A DNA stretch of 64,000 bases from Siphonodentalium dalli. Taxonomy: Eukaryota; Mollusca; Scaphopoda; Gadilida; Siphonodentaliidae. The notes beneath the pieces are model-generated. The model saw nothing but the letters and a program-made list of their open reading frames with translations. It was not told the DNA's origin and did not search any database. Position numbers and translations under genes: made by a program. The stretch covers positions 282,653,426 through 282,717,425 of the forward strand of contig CP136063.1 in NCBI GenBank assembly GCA_032622095.1, read 5' to 3'. Below, in pieces: positions 1 through 10,505 of this stretch. How positions within the stretch are numbered: position 1 is the first letter of the stretch; each line of letters starts with the position of its first letter.

Positions 1-5
1 AATAT

Positions 6-2311
6 TAGTCCAGTGCATTTATGAGAAAAAAATGCCACACCCGGAACTAATTGCAACAGAATTTTTTTTTGCTGGAATAAGTACATAAACCCTCCATAAA
101 CAACATACTAAAAATCGGCAAAAATCGGAAAAAGGGAAATTGGTGAATTTCGTGAAATAAATTAGGGGAAATTTGGTCAAATCATCAATTTATGGATTTT
201 CATGGATGCATATAAGAACAATCAAATTCACAAATCCTACAAATGGTATGTGTATTGTGTCGACCTCAATTTCCTGAACCCAGTACTGAAAACCAGTCCC
301 AGATTCATTACGTATTTTTCGAGTTGTGTGCCTTCAAAAACGCGAGTTTACCTGATTTCGGCCCATTTTCGGGGCCTCAATTTCAAAGAATGAGCCAAAA
401 TGCCTTATTTGTGATTAATTATTAAAAAAACTAGAGCAAACTGAAGGGATTTTTCAGTGGTATAGTAATTTCCTCACTAGATTTTCCTCACAAAATATGA
501 TTAATATGTGTATCTATAATTAAGAAGAAGATTATATTCTCAAACAAAATGTGTGTTCCATTGTATGGACCTGGCCAATTTTGCCTCTGACACTGAACGT
601 GTGTGATGAAATGCAATATTTGAGGTCATGTAACTCAATAATATAATACCCATATGCCATGCTTTTCTTATAACCTTTTATGTATGTTGGATTGAACAAA
701 ATGTAAAGGTATTAACAGGACATTATTTAAGAAAATCAACTTATGGCCCTTTGAATACTTAGTTTTAGCTTGTTTCCAAAGATGCCAGTTTGAGGCATTT
801 TTGTCCATTCTAAAAGGTTTTGGGCCATAAAAACAAAAAACAATGGGTGTTTTAATGTGTAAAATTATTTGAACTTTCCTCCCACAACAATTTAGTGATA
901 AAAAATTAGCCTTACATTGGTTATGCCATAGTATTTCACTTGATTTCTTTCATTTTTCAGGAAACTGACTCCAAATTTTAACGTTGGTATAGGGGTAGGA
1001 AAAATCACAAAATGCAATCTTATCACCAAATTACAGCCATTTCAGACACAATGTTGTTTTCTTCCAGTTTGTGTACATTCCTGTTGCATTATAAAACTGC
1101 TTAATACATTATCGGACGTTGATTTAGAATTTTATGGTTATGTTGTATAAAACAATCTCAAAATAGCCAATTTGACATTTCACTGCCAAATTATGACAAA
1201 AAATATTATAGCTCTGTCAATAAACATAAAAAAAGGAAATATGAAATTATGTATGAAAGAACAATGTAAGCAGAAACTGTTAATATAAAGTTTTCTGCTT
1301 CAAGATGCATAATTTTGAAGATTTTGTTGATATGCTTTCCCCTACCCCATTTTTCTGCCGTTCAAATTTGGAGTATGTTTCCACAATGATGAGTGAAATC
1401 CAGTGAAATTCATTGGTATAGCCATTGAAATGCTATTTTCTCAACAAAAAAATTATTTAAGAGGACAGATCACATAATTTTACACAATAAACTTTCGTTA
1501 ATTTTTCTGAATATGCCTAAAATCCTTTTAAAATTGACAAAAACGTCCCACAATTGCATTTTCGGAAAAGAGGCTAGACTAAGAGTTCATAGGACCATAA
1601 TTTTATTTTCTTCACCAATGTATTTGGAAATTCCTTCACAATTTGTTCAATCTAGTATTCTCAAAATGTTATGAGAAAAGCAGAGCATATGGATATTAAT
1701 TTATTGAGTTACATGACCTCAAATATGGCATTTCATCACACGAGTTATGTGTCAAGGCAAATTTGGCTAAGTCCATACAATGGAACACACATTTTGTTTG
1801 AGAATATTTTATTCTCCTTATTCATAGATGCACATATTAATCATATTTTGTGTTTTATCTAGTGAGGAAATTACTAAAACAGTGTAAAAGTAATTAATTT
1901 TGCTCTAGTTTTTTAAATAATTAACCATATAATACGGCATTTGGCTCATTCTGCGAAATTAAGGCTCCGAAATCAGGTAAACTCGCGTTTTTGAAGGCAC
2001 ACAACTCGAAAAATACTTAAGGAATCTGGGAATGGTTTCCAGTTCTGGATTCAGGAAAATGTGGTCGACAAAATAGGCATGATATTTGTAGGACTTGTAA
2101 ATTTGAATTTTTTATATACATTCATGAAAACCCATAAATTGATGATTTGAACAAATTTTCTCAATTTTTTTTCACGAAATTCACTAATTTCCCTTTTTCC
2201 GATTTTTGCCGATTTTTAGTATGTTGTTTATGGAGGGTATATGTACCAATTCCAGCAAAAAAAAATTCTGTTGCAATTAGTTCTGGGTAAAACCATAAAT
2301 GCACTGGACTA
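6..2311. mobile_element. 2.3-kb near-complete palindrome (foldback element)
   Basis: The left end TAGTCCAGTGCATTTATG returns as its reverse complement at the right end, flanked on both sides by TAT. The symmetry runs deep into the element: the region near 540-640 pairs with 1690-1810, and 840-900 pairs with 1440-1500, so the whole unit folds about a centre near 1155. No ORF longer than about 70 codons lies in it and no transposase is recognised. It reads as a non-autonomous foldback or long-TIR DNA transposon. Arm identity is imperfect, so it is not fresh. The superfamily cannot be assigned from the ends alone. Confidence 0.8.
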
Positions 2312-2319
2312 TATGGCTT

Positions 2320-2357
2320 GCTTTGGTTAAGAGGTCGATTACTTTGGGAATTACTGT
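2320..2357 (+). repeat. Half of a CAGTAATGC-type MITE
   Basis: The stretch with GGTTAAGAGGTCGATTACTT and ATTACTGTA matches the right terminus of the hairpin MITEs at 13711-13878 and 49721-49889. Only this half is present, next to the end of the 2.3-kb palindrome. Confidence 0.55.
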
Positions 2358-2361
2358 AGAG

Positions 2362-2460
2362 AATAAACCAGCTCATTGCATCATTCAGGTTGACTTCTCA
2401 GAAAATAACACATGCCAGTTCCAGGACGAGATACAGTCGGCTCACTGGAAAGCCAACCTG
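2362..2460 (+). pseudogene. Exon remnant of a DDE-type transposase-like gene
   Basis: One frame encodes about 33 residues with VDFSEN and DEIQSAHWK, a signature I recognise from the invertebrate family that also carries WSDGPSSQFKNR (intact segment at 34127-34583). VDFSEN probably holds the first catalytic Asp. The segment ends at a GTCAGT donor-like site at 2461. A matching acceptor and the next few codons (VSLFT) appear at 4075-4094. No continuous reading frame joins them, so this is a decayed copy. The assignment rests on recalled family motifs. Confidence 0.55.
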
Positions 2461-3168
2461 GTCAGTTTGTTTATTTTATTTATTATTCCAAATATTTAAA
2501 TGTTTTATTACACCATACTAAACAGGATAATATATATGTGCTGCTTACAACTGTTATTGCTCATAAAAAACCTAAAAATTGGAGATCATGAATTAACTGT
2601 TCAATCACCTTCATTTCAGTATGCAAACATCATACCGGTACTAAGTTCTATCTTAGATAGATCCATACACAAAATATGCTTTTATGTATCGTACTTATAT
2701 TTATTACATGATTGCCCCTATATTCATTCAATAAACCCATTCTGTTAATTCTGGTAAACAACACGTTGTGTAACAGGAAAAACTACCGTGCATGAGTATT
2801 CTTACGCGCACCTTCATTTGTAACCGTAATAGTTGGTAATTTTAAAGATGAAAATATTCATTTCCCAATGTTGATCATTTGTGTAAAATAGTTAACTAAA
2901 ATTTGTCTCGTTTAAATGTGTAAACTGTTTTCATTAATCAAAACTATTTTTCTGCCCAAATCACCTACCGCTTCATTTCCTATAGATGTTGTTGTGTTTA
3001 TTAAGAGTATGGTTATGGTCACGTTTTATGTAATTTATAGCAGTTTTCGATCATGTAATAAATAGAATCTTCAACTCGTCCCCAGTTTATATACAAATTT
3101 ACAAACTCGTCCCACAAATTAGGTATGGACATCACAAAAAGGCTTGGTCCATACCTAATTTGCTGAAC
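2461..3168. other. No gene; one short hairpin
   Basis: No coding region is supported. An imperfect hairpin at about 3115-3162 pairs AAATTAGGTATGGAC with GTCCATACCTAATTT. The stretch may be intron of the decayed DDE-type gene (donor 2461, acceptor near 4075). Confidence 0.5.
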
Positions 3169-3172
3169 TTAA

Positions 3173-3756
3173 AGGGGTACTGTACGCCATTTTCAATAAA
3201 TTTCCGGTGATAACAACGATCTAATATCGATAATATATAGAAACATAAGTAATTTGAGTCGAAGATGTATTCTGTAAACGCTCAGGTTAATAGGCTATCT
3301 TAAAATCAAAGTTAATAATTTCATATAAATTTCATTTATGACTGGAGCTATAAAATGGCGTAAAGTAAATTACGAATTTCCGTGTGCAAGACGTAATCAA
3401 ATTAATTGAGGGATACTGGATTGGTAAACGGATGGCACACACGATCGTTTAAAACATTATGATGATATGGGGAGAAAGCCCAAGCCACTCACTGACTAGT
3501 GACGATACAATAACTTAAATGTACGTGTATATGGGACTAGTATGCATATAATATAACTTTTATTTGATACATTTGGTTGAAAAATGTACAAAAATTACTC
3601 GACAACGACAATTTGTATTTTTGCATTCCGGTAAATTTGTCATCCGTAACACTACTTCGTACTCAACGGACTTTCAAATAATGAAAAAATTGTTACCTTA
3701 TTCTCCGACTCGGAGACCATAGAAACCAACAACAACATTTGGCGTACAGTATCCCT
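3173..3756. mobile_element. 584-bp MITE with TTAA target duplication
   Basis: Terminal inverted repeats AGGGGTACTGTACGCCA and TGGCGTACAGTATCCCT are flanked on both sides by TTAA (3169-3172 and 3757-3760). A TTAA duplication with ends rich in CCCT/AGGG is the piggyBac-type signature. The interior holds no transposase, so the element is non-autonomous. Confidence 0.8.
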
Positions 3757-4050
3757 TTAATTTAATTGTTTTGTAAATAAGCTGAAGACTCGTTGGAGAT
3801 CCTCTATATATATATATACATGTATAAATTTGATTGTTGAAAATAAGTTCACACTTACATATCAATGATATCATTAACTTACAAAATATGTCTCCCACGA
3901 TTTATACCCATAAATATGCATGATGTGTACCACCTAATTGGAGTACTAGTTATAATCTATTAGTAAATTTATACCATAATTACCTATTGTACCAGTAACA
4001 GTTTGCTAATAAATGTGAAGTTACACAACCCATACATATTTTTTAACTAA

Positions 4051-4094
4051 TCATGAAATATTTTTCTTTTCCAGGTCAGTCTGTTCACAAGGTT
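4051..4094 (+). pseudogene. Intron end plus exon start of the DDE-type gene
   Basis: About 40 bp, including a polypyrimidine stretch and an AG acceptor followed by GTCAGTCTGTTCAC, match 34125-34165 at the same point of the second copy of this gene. Similarity stops after VSLFT. It pairs with the exon at 2362-2460. Confidence 0.5.
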
Positions 4095-4200
4095 TCTACA
4101 CGCTGTTTTATTGCTAGAGGATCATTCATTGGTCAATCAAATGCAAGGGAGATAATTCAATACCGATTAGACCAATCAGAATCTGTTTAACAAACAGGTG

Positions 4201-4580
4201 TATACTTACTGTCTGATGAGATGAAAATGTTCTTTGCGTTGGTGATAGCAATGGGACTAGTCCGAAAAAGTGAAATAAGTAACTACTGGTCTTCTCATAC
4301 TATAACAAATACTCCATTCTTTGGACACACAATGACCAGGGATCGGTTCATGAATATTCTATCAAACTTTCATATTGCGGATAATAACAGTTCCTCGGCA
4401 AGTCATGATCCACTATATAAAATCAGACCTATGATAGAACAAACATTGAATTCATTTCAAACAGTGTACAATCCTGGACAGGATCTAAGCGTTGATGAAG
4501 CAACATGCCCATTGAAGGTTGGGATCAAAGTCTATAACCCAAACAAGACCAATAAGTTAAATAACTGTATCACGTGCTGA
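4201..4580 (+). pseudogene. PiggyBac transposase, N-terminal half only
   Basis: The 119-codon frame (first ATG 4221, with in-phase sequence just upstream) has the order typical of DDE_Tnp_1_7 proteins: FFALVIAMGLVRK, a YW, TPFF, TRDRFMNILSNFH, DPLYKIRPM, then LSVDEATCPLKV and YNPNKTNKL. In the family the Asp of the SVDE segment precedes the catalytic core. The reading frame stops at 4580, before the rest of the DDD core, so the protein is a dead half. Following sequence shows no recognisable C-terminus. It is unlikely to be active. Confidence 0.8.
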
Positions 4581-5260
4581 CTAGTGGATATAAACTGGTG
4601 CACATATTGTATTTACTGACTGCCTTTGCATCCAAAATTGTCCTAACTGAAATGTTGCTATTATTACAAAGTTGTGATTGTTATTATGAAGTTTTATTTA
4701 TTTATTTATCACATAAATTGTTATTCAAAGTCATGACTCAAATTGCATCCATTTGTAACATTTGAGCTCACCTGTATTTACACCATACATGTTCTGGTAC
4801 ATGTATATGGTACCATGTATAAACATCCACATATCATATATAATTATTAATTCTGTGAATTTATTATTCCACTTTATATGTGGTATATAAGGTACTTTTA
4901 GTATCACCATAAATGGATGTTACATGTATATATGCAGTTATATGTGGATTTGTCCTATATTTGACATCAATTTACCTGTATTTTTACCTGTACAGGTGTT
5001 CTGACAAGCACCTAACCTTGGTGCAATGTTCAATTTTAAAGGTCAAGCATAACTTCCCCATACAACAAGATAATACTTGTGTCTTTTTTTCAGTTAATAT
5101 ATATAGGCATATATTATGTATGTGTTGTAAACTTAGTTATCTGTGATCCGTGTTGAGGACCAAGATAATGCTATTAAACAATTGAGGGCTCATGGTATTT
5201 GAACAAAATGTTTCGCCCAATCTCACCTTACAACTATTGAACCCAAGTCTGATATCTAGG
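4581..5260. other. No gene seen
   Basis: AT-rich sequence with no supported gene. A stretch at about 5023-5047 recurs at about 5801-5825 (ATGTTCAATTTTAAAG), which may mark duplicated flanks of an old 0.78-kb insertion. The evidence for that is weak. Confidence 0.4.
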
Positions 5261-5268
5261 TGAGGTTT

Positions 5269-5390
5269 TGATGCGTCCGAACCTCAACGAAAATTGTCCG
5301 AACCTCAACGAAATTTGTCCGAACGCGAACGAAAATTGTGTCTGAACCTGAACAAAATCATCGAAATATTGCGAATCTGAACCTGAACAT
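5269..5390. repeat. Short tandem repeat, about 20-bp unit
   Basis: The motif TCCGAACCTCAACGAAAATTG repeats about four times with drift. No function is suggested. Confidence 0.7.
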
Positions 5391-5429
5391 TTTGAAATTT
5401 TCAAAGGTCGTTTTTCGGAGTTAGACAAT

Positions 5430-6180
5430 AAAAATATCGCCGGTTTTACATTCTGAAGATGTGTGGTAACCTAATCTACTCACAACAATACATAAATTTG
5501 CGGATCCATGAGCCCAGGGCCAAAAAATTACGAAAAAGCGAACATTTCGCCGCCTCGATAAAATTTCGAAAAATTATGACGACTTGACACGCCAAATACA
5601 ACAATTCACATGCCTGTCATGCGAAAGGCATGTCACATAGGTTTTGGGCATACAAATACCTACATAACTGTTTAAAAGTGTATCACCGAAAGATGTCGTT
5701 AATTGATGCTTGGAGACAATGTATACACTTACCGTTTATCTTGGTTACTGGGCGCCACCATCTTGGAATGTCCGAACCTAAACGGGTATCCGACAGTGTT
5801 TATTGTAATGTTCAATTTTAAAGTTCAAGTCTGGTTTTCCCAGAAGGTTTAGGTTTTGGTTTCCCCTGAATGTCACAATTTGATGTGATCATGGTCAAAT
5901 ATACTGCAACAATTTAGTTGATATTATACTGATATTACAGCAATTAACTCAGCATTACAATACCAAGTAATGTTCTATATATATAGCAGATAAAGGGCAA
6001 ATTGAAGTGATATTCATAGTTCAATAACAGGCCGTTCTAGTCAAAAATGTCATATATAATTAATAAACATGTATATTGTTATATGCTTACATGTATACAG
6101 TTAACATTTAGCTCCTCCTAATTTTTTGCAGTATATATGCTTCTACCGCGCTTCCTGAGGGGCAGTCTGAACATGTGCTT
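5430..6180. other. No gene; possible 5' LTR body at its right end
   Basis: No supported coding region. The right part is likely inside the Gypsy LTR that ends at 6234. Its start cannot be fixed because no second LTR is in the window. Confidence 0.35.
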
Positions 6181-6184
6181 GTTT

Positions 6185-6252
6185 ATAGAATAAATCCTAT
6201 TATACAAACATGTCTTGTGCTGAAGCTTATTACATGGTGTCAGAAGTGGGAT
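6185..6252 (+). other. Gypsy LTR 3' end and primer binding site
   Basis: An AATAAA polyadenylation signal at 6189 is followed by an LTR end in TTACA (to 6234). TGGTGTCAGAAGTGGGAT comes immediately after, which is the common metazoan Ty3/Gypsy tRNA primer binding site. The gag ORF starts 17 bp further on. Confidence 0.75.
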
Positions 6253-6268
6253 ACAAACATCACGCAAA

Positions 6269-6832
6269 ATGAATAATTTGCTGGCACCGAAACCACTTGA
6301 TTTGAGTGATGGAGATACAGCCGAATTATGGAGAAGATTTAAAGATAGTTTAGATGTATACATGGTAGCATCAGGTGCGGAAAGTAAACAATTGAAAGTG
6401 AAGAGGGCACTAGTCCTACATCTTGTAGGAGAAGGACGAAAAATTGCTGGAAATTTTGACATAGATGACAACACTTCATATGACGACTTGTTAACCAAAT
6501 TTAGTGATCATTTCATTGGCAAGAGGAATAAGACATTTGACAGACATTGTTTTAGAACACTGGTGCAAGGAGAAATGCTGTTCGATGCATTTCTGACCAC
6601 CCTTCAGACGCAAGCTGCAAAATGCGCTTTTGGGGATCAGTTAGAAGAGAACCTATGTGACCAAATCGTATTAGGAATAGAGGACATACTAGTAGCTGTT
6701 AAAGTAAAACTGTTAAGAGAAAGTGAATTGACTCTAATAAAAGTCAAAGACATGTGTCGCGCACACGAAAGTGTATCAAAACAGGTGAAAACGATGACTA
6801 TGTCACATCAACATATATATGTGTATGTATAA
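6269..6832 (+). CDS. gag: Gypsy-type gag fragment
   Basis: The 187-codon ORF starts 17 bp after the primer binding site. Its content is typical of retrotransposon gag: an N-terminal LxxPxPLDLSDGDTAELWRRFK segment, the GEGRKIAGNFDID helix region, LLTKFSDHF, and QAAKCAFGDQLEENLCDQIVLGI. This is the capsid-like domain that forms the particle around the RNA. The usual zinc knuckle and pol (protease, reverse transcriptase, RNase H, integrase) are absent. The frame runs out into unrelated sequence at about 6800, so the element is truncated. The start is set by the ATG next to the LTR. Confidence 0.8.
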   Translation: MNNLLAPKPLDLSDGDTAELWRRFKDSLDVYMVASGAESKQLKVKRALVLHLVGEGRKIAGNFDIDDNTSYDDLLTKFSDHFIGKRNKTFDRHCFRTLVQGEMLFDAFLTTLQTQAAKCAFGDQLEENLCDQIVLGIEDILVAVKVKLLRESELTLIKVKDMCRAHESVSKQVKTMTMSHQHIYVYV

Positions 6833-6900
6833 TCACCCATCTCAAATAACATATTTAATTTGATTGAAGGTTCAAATGTGCTATATCTGTAATATTTACA

Positions 6901-7292
6901 GGGACGAAGAAGTGAGTCCACAGGATGATCTAAAATTCATTGTGTTTGGTTCATCGTTAACAAGATTATTCAGGATATGCACCAATTGTAAAGGCATGAA
7001 CAAAACATATCGCCGGATAAATGGGACGCTCTTAACTAAGGCCACAAAATGCAGCCAGTGTGGACAAGAAGGATCTTGGGACAGCCAGAGGTTATCAGAG
7101 GTCATATACCGATTGGCAACCGGCTATTAAGCAGTCTAATCTTGTTGACTGGTAACCTGCTATTAAGCAGTCTAATCTTGTTGACTGGTAACCTGCTATT
7201 AAGCAGTCTAATCTTGTTGACTGGTAACCTGCTATTAAGCAGTCTAATCTTGTTGACTGGTAACCTGCCAAGCAAGATTTTCAAGCTTCTTC
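6901..7292 (+). pseudogene. Transposase-like gene, first exon, with 12-residue expansion
   Basis: A probable acceptor (TTTACAG, ending about 6901) opens a frame with DDLKFIVFGSSLTRLF, CTNCKG, GTLLTKATKCSQCGQEGSW, then PIGNRLLSSLILLTGN and PSKIFKLLQ, ending at a GTAAGA donor (7293). I recognise this order (KFIVF..., paired CxxC, GTLL, GNLLLS, PSK) from a family of DDE transposase-like proteins, possibly Kolobok-related. One frameshift falls at about 7080-7100. The GNLLLSSLILLT segment is tandemly expanded (see 7116-7268). The continuation is at 8370-8620. Confidence 0.6.
7116..7268 (+). repeat. 36-bp in-frame tandem repeat inside the transposase exon
   Basis: Just over four copies of a 36-bp unit, almost without mismatch, add about three extra copies of a 12-residue hydrophobic segment (SSLILLTGNLLL). 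The unit is a multiple of three, so the frame survives. Both strands are open across it by chance. Confidence 0.9.
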
Positions 7293-7618
7293 AGTAAGAC
7301 ATTATGACAAATGTTTTCACTTTAATATTTATATACAAGTTAGAACTACATGTACCATTACCTCAAAAATAAATCAATATATATAATATCACCCTACATA
7401 TAGGCCTACCAATACAATAGTTCCTCATTTTCCTGACTTTTAAGAATATTGACTCCCTATATTTTTTAAGTGTAAACAATACTCTACAAAAAATCTATAA
7501 CATAAGTCAAATAATGCCACAATAGAAATATGGTTTCTTCTATAAATCACCTAACCTACTATCATCAAATGGCACAAATGTATTTAAATGCTGATTTAAC
7601 AACAAGGCCCTCATTTTA
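7293..7618. other. Probable intron, no gene
   Basis: AT-rich sequence between the donor at 7293 and the double-hairpin element. Nothing else is recognised. Confidence 0.45.
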
Positions 7619-7983
7619 CCCTGTGCCAATGCATTCTCTTATATATGCGAGTCGACCATAGGTCGCCTCGCATATATAAGAGAATGCAATGGCCTAACAA
7701 TTTTTTTTTTTTTTTAAATAAATGTTTCTTACAATTTTTAGGACATAAAATAAAAAACATCCATTACCCTGCAGGGAGCCCCACACATATATAGAAGCAT
7801 ATAGAAGAGTGTTGGCTGCTCATGTTTGTCCGGGGCTCTGTATGGGTGAAACTATAAAATTGTTAAAGAATACAAGAAAAAATTATTAAAATTGTAAAAA
7901 ATTGTTAGGCCAATGCATTCTCTTATATATGCGAGGTGACCTATGGTCGACTCGCATATATAAGAGAATGCATTGGCACAGGG
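7619..7983. mobile_element. 365-bp double-hairpin MITE
   Basis: The ends CCCTGTGCC and GGCACAGGG are flanked by TA. Each end is itself a near-perfect 69-bp hairpin (7625-7693 and 7909-7977) with the stem GCCAATGCATTCTCTTATAT and core GCGAGTCGACC-ATA-GGTCGCCTCGC; the two hairpins face each other in opposite orientation. The same hairpin recurs at 11.95, 12.1, 13.3, 44.9, 45.0, 47.7, 47.9 and 49.3 kb. The element sits in the intron of the broken transposase. Confidence 0.8.
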
Positions 7984-8369
7984 TAAAAAAATGTATCAAT
8001 CAACTAACCTGCTATCATCAAATGGCACAAATGTAATTTATTTTTTGGCCCGCTCAAGAAAGCATTTTATTCACCATAATGTAAACATATGTATTGCTAT
8101 TCAGCAGACATGTATATAAATATAATTGAACTTATTCCCATTTTGATTTCTGCAATGACAATATGCAGGTATTAGCTAAAATGTGAAGTGACACTGAAAC
8201 TTTGTCACCCTCACGATGGTATCTGTGTATAAAGCATTCCAAATTAAAATGAGTAACCAATGGTAGGATAATGTCCTCGTGACTGTACATTCAAAGCTAA
8301 CAGGTCTTGACCCTAAACCTAAACCTACATCTAGTTTGATTCAATTATTGTGTGGTTCTGTTAATAGGT
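7984..8369. other. Probable intron, no gene
   Basis: AT-rich continuation of the transposase intron; no element ends or coding segment recognised. Confidence 0.4.
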
Positions 8370-8620
8370 TGATGAACACCAAATGCCAGACACCAAGAAC
8401 CTTTTTTCAACATCAGCAATGCTACCTCCACGAAGCAAACGGCAATGTCTGGAAATCTCACTTAAAGAAGATCCTCAATTCAATTCAGAATGAAGAGGTG
8501 TATGTTAGCGGAGATGCAACATGTGATTCTATGGGGCATTCGGTGATTCTATGGGGCATTCGGTGATTCTATGGGGCATTCGGCAAAATTCAGTTCATAT
8601 ACAACAAGAGGTGTGCACTC
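8370..8620 (+). pseudogene. Transposase-like gene, second exon, broken by 20-bp triplication
   Basis: The frame encodes TPRTFFQHQQCYLHEANGNVW and later VSGDATCDSMGHS, then in another frame GHSAKFSSYTTRG. In the family these are contiguous and the GD...DSxGHSAKYGSYT segment contains a catalytic-type Asp. Here three copies of a 20-bp unit (8523-8542, 8543-8562, 8563-8582) stand where one is expected, adding 40 bp and shifting the frame. A pearl-like element begins at about 8617, cutting off the rest. Together with 6901-7292 this is one dead gene. Confidence 0.6.
8523..8582 (+). repeat. Three perfect 20-bp tandem copies
   Basis: GTGATTCTATGGGGCATTCG three times in a row, inside a conserved transposase segment. 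The perfection suggests a recent expansion. Confidence 0.95.
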
Positions 8621-9238
8621 GAGTGCTAGCATACCCCCACCGTGGCAAATTCAACCCGCATTATCCGTAAACCTAACAAAAAAGATCTTTAACTTTAAAG
8701 AAAAATTCGGACTAATTATATCCATATGGTACGTGTCACAAGAAGCTTGTACAGAAAAAATTATTCAAATTGGTTTATATTTGTTAAAGTTATTAAGTTG
8801 GACAGAATTTTCTAAGTCAAAATAAGTTGAAAATGAAGAGTAATATTACGAAAAACAGTCTGAGCCAATCCCTAGCCGCATCATGTAGAGAGGGTATTGT
8901 GAGAAGCATGTATACCAAAAATTATTGAAATCGGTTCTTATTTGTTAAAGTTATTAAGTCGGACAGAATTTTCTAAGTCAAAATAAGTAAAAAATGAGGC
9001 GTAACTTAAAAAAAAAAGTATGACCGAACCGCAATTAGCATCATGCGGAGAAGCAGTCCTAAGGAGATTGCATACACAAAATTATTGAAATCGGCGCATA
9101 GTTGTTCGAGTTATGAGGTCGGATGGACGGACGGACACACGGAGGGAGAAAGCGTGATGGACGGACGGACGGACAGACAAACGGACACAGTCAATCCAGT
9201 ATACCCCCCATTTTCTTTGAAAGTGGTGGTATAATGAT
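8617..9238. mobile_element. Pearl-like element with tandem core and ACGG microsatellite
   Basis: It starts near GCATACCCCCACCG and ends in AGTATACCCCCCATTTTC plus GGTGGTATAA. Two to three diverged core units share TTGTTAAAGTTATTAAG, GACAGAATTTTCTAAGTC and the run AAATCGG. A (GACG)n-type microsatellite follows at 9118-9188. Pearl elements of bivalves have this plan: a tandem core of about 160 bp plus an ACGG or ACTG microsatellite. The family link is by architecture, not by alignment. Confidence 0.6.
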
Positions 9239-9299
9239 AGATGGAGACAGAAACAAAATAATTGCATCTCAAGTTATTCAAGTGAGTGTGCAATTCAGA

Positions 9300-10231
9300 T
9301 GATTTAGAAAACTACTTTTGTTATCTCGAAGCTTTCAAGAAAACATTCTTCCCGGGCACGATTATGTCTGGAATGTCTTGTCAGACGAAATAAAAGGTAA
9401 AACATGACGTTTTAAAATCTACAATTGTTCCAAAGACCAAGACCCCGGTACACGTTCATCTCGGCGACCATAAGATTAATATCATACATTGTCGAATCAG
9501 AAACAATTGTAGCGACCTGAATTATGATAAACTTACTAACCACATCGCTGATAACGCCATGTGCACCTGTTGGAAGCCCAGTTGAAGATGCCGAACACTT
9601 TTTTATGCATTGCCCCTTTTATATGCATCATCGCATGGATTTGGTACAAACCTTGAGATCATTTGGTGTATTATCATATGAAGCTGTTATCAAAGGAGAT
9701 ATTACCCCAACACATAATGAGAACAATATCATTATAAAAGCAGCTCTGACATTTATCAAATTGTCTGGCAGGTTTGCAACTTGTTGCGAATGACCTCCCG
9801 TTAATTCACTAATACGATTGACTGGCCCCTTGCCATGTCCCCGCACACCACCTATTACCGTAACACAATCGACCCCTCCCCTATATAATTGTTCTCCAAA
9901 CGTGACAACATCCAATTTCTATTTAATAACCCTTCTATAGTCAAGCCCCATCCAAATATTCCCTAATATGTATAAAAATCCCCATCATCGTTTTTCGATT
10001 CTCTTACGAAAATCATACTTAACCAGGTTCTATCTAGTATATACATTTGACACATCATGCCCGTCATACCAAACCTATTTATAAATATTACTCTGTTTAC
10101 TTATGTTTGAATTTATATTTGTCGTAGAGCGGAGGTCCAGCTAAGTTTCCAGAACTTGTCCTCCAATCCCTAATAATTATGTATTAATATATCCATTATA
10201 CATGACAATAAATATGTTTAAATAAAAAAAA
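9300..10231 (+). mobile_element. 5'-truncated LINE (non-LTR retrotransposon) 3' end
   Basis: The interval contains the C-terminal coding end of a reverse transcriptase ORF (9430-9793), a 3' UTR, and a terminal AATAAA with an A run at 10207-10231. Truncation at the 5' end is the usual outcome of target-primed reverse transcription. Confidence 0.7.
9430..9793 (+). pseudogene. LINE ORF2 C-terminus, frameshifted
   Basis: One frame gives HLGDHKINIIHCRIRNNCSD, then YDKLTNHIADNAMCTC. After a frameshift at about 9575 the next frame gives SPVEDAEHFFMHCPFYMHHR and the tail to a stop at 9793. The CxC...EDAEHFFxHCPxY signature is the C-terminal cysteine-rich motif of many LINE reverse transcriptases. 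The polymerase domain is not present. Confidence 0.75.
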
Positions 10232-10505
10232 AGTGTGCAAGTTGCAAACCTGATTAGGCAAAACAAAAGTTAACCTTTGTTTCTGGCAATGGTTATCCCC
10301 TGTAAGATGCAATGTTATTGACTATTTGATTGATGGTTATGGAATATTCAAGACAATGCACTTTATTTAATACTTTGCTAAACTGCACATTTATTGATAC
10401 TACAGCTACATTTATTCTGATTTTGGATGAATTTATGAAATTTCCAACTAATAAAAATATCGATCAAAATGGGACGGGTAGAGCACAAAAGTACATGTAT
10501 ATATC
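10232..10505. other. No gene seen
   Basis: Short AT-rich gap between the LINE tail and the next transposase remnant. Confidence 0.5.

Noticed and set aside
9082-9293. Ser/Val/Arg-rich minus-strand ORFs
   Set aside because: Translations of the ACGG-type microsatellite in the pearl-like element.
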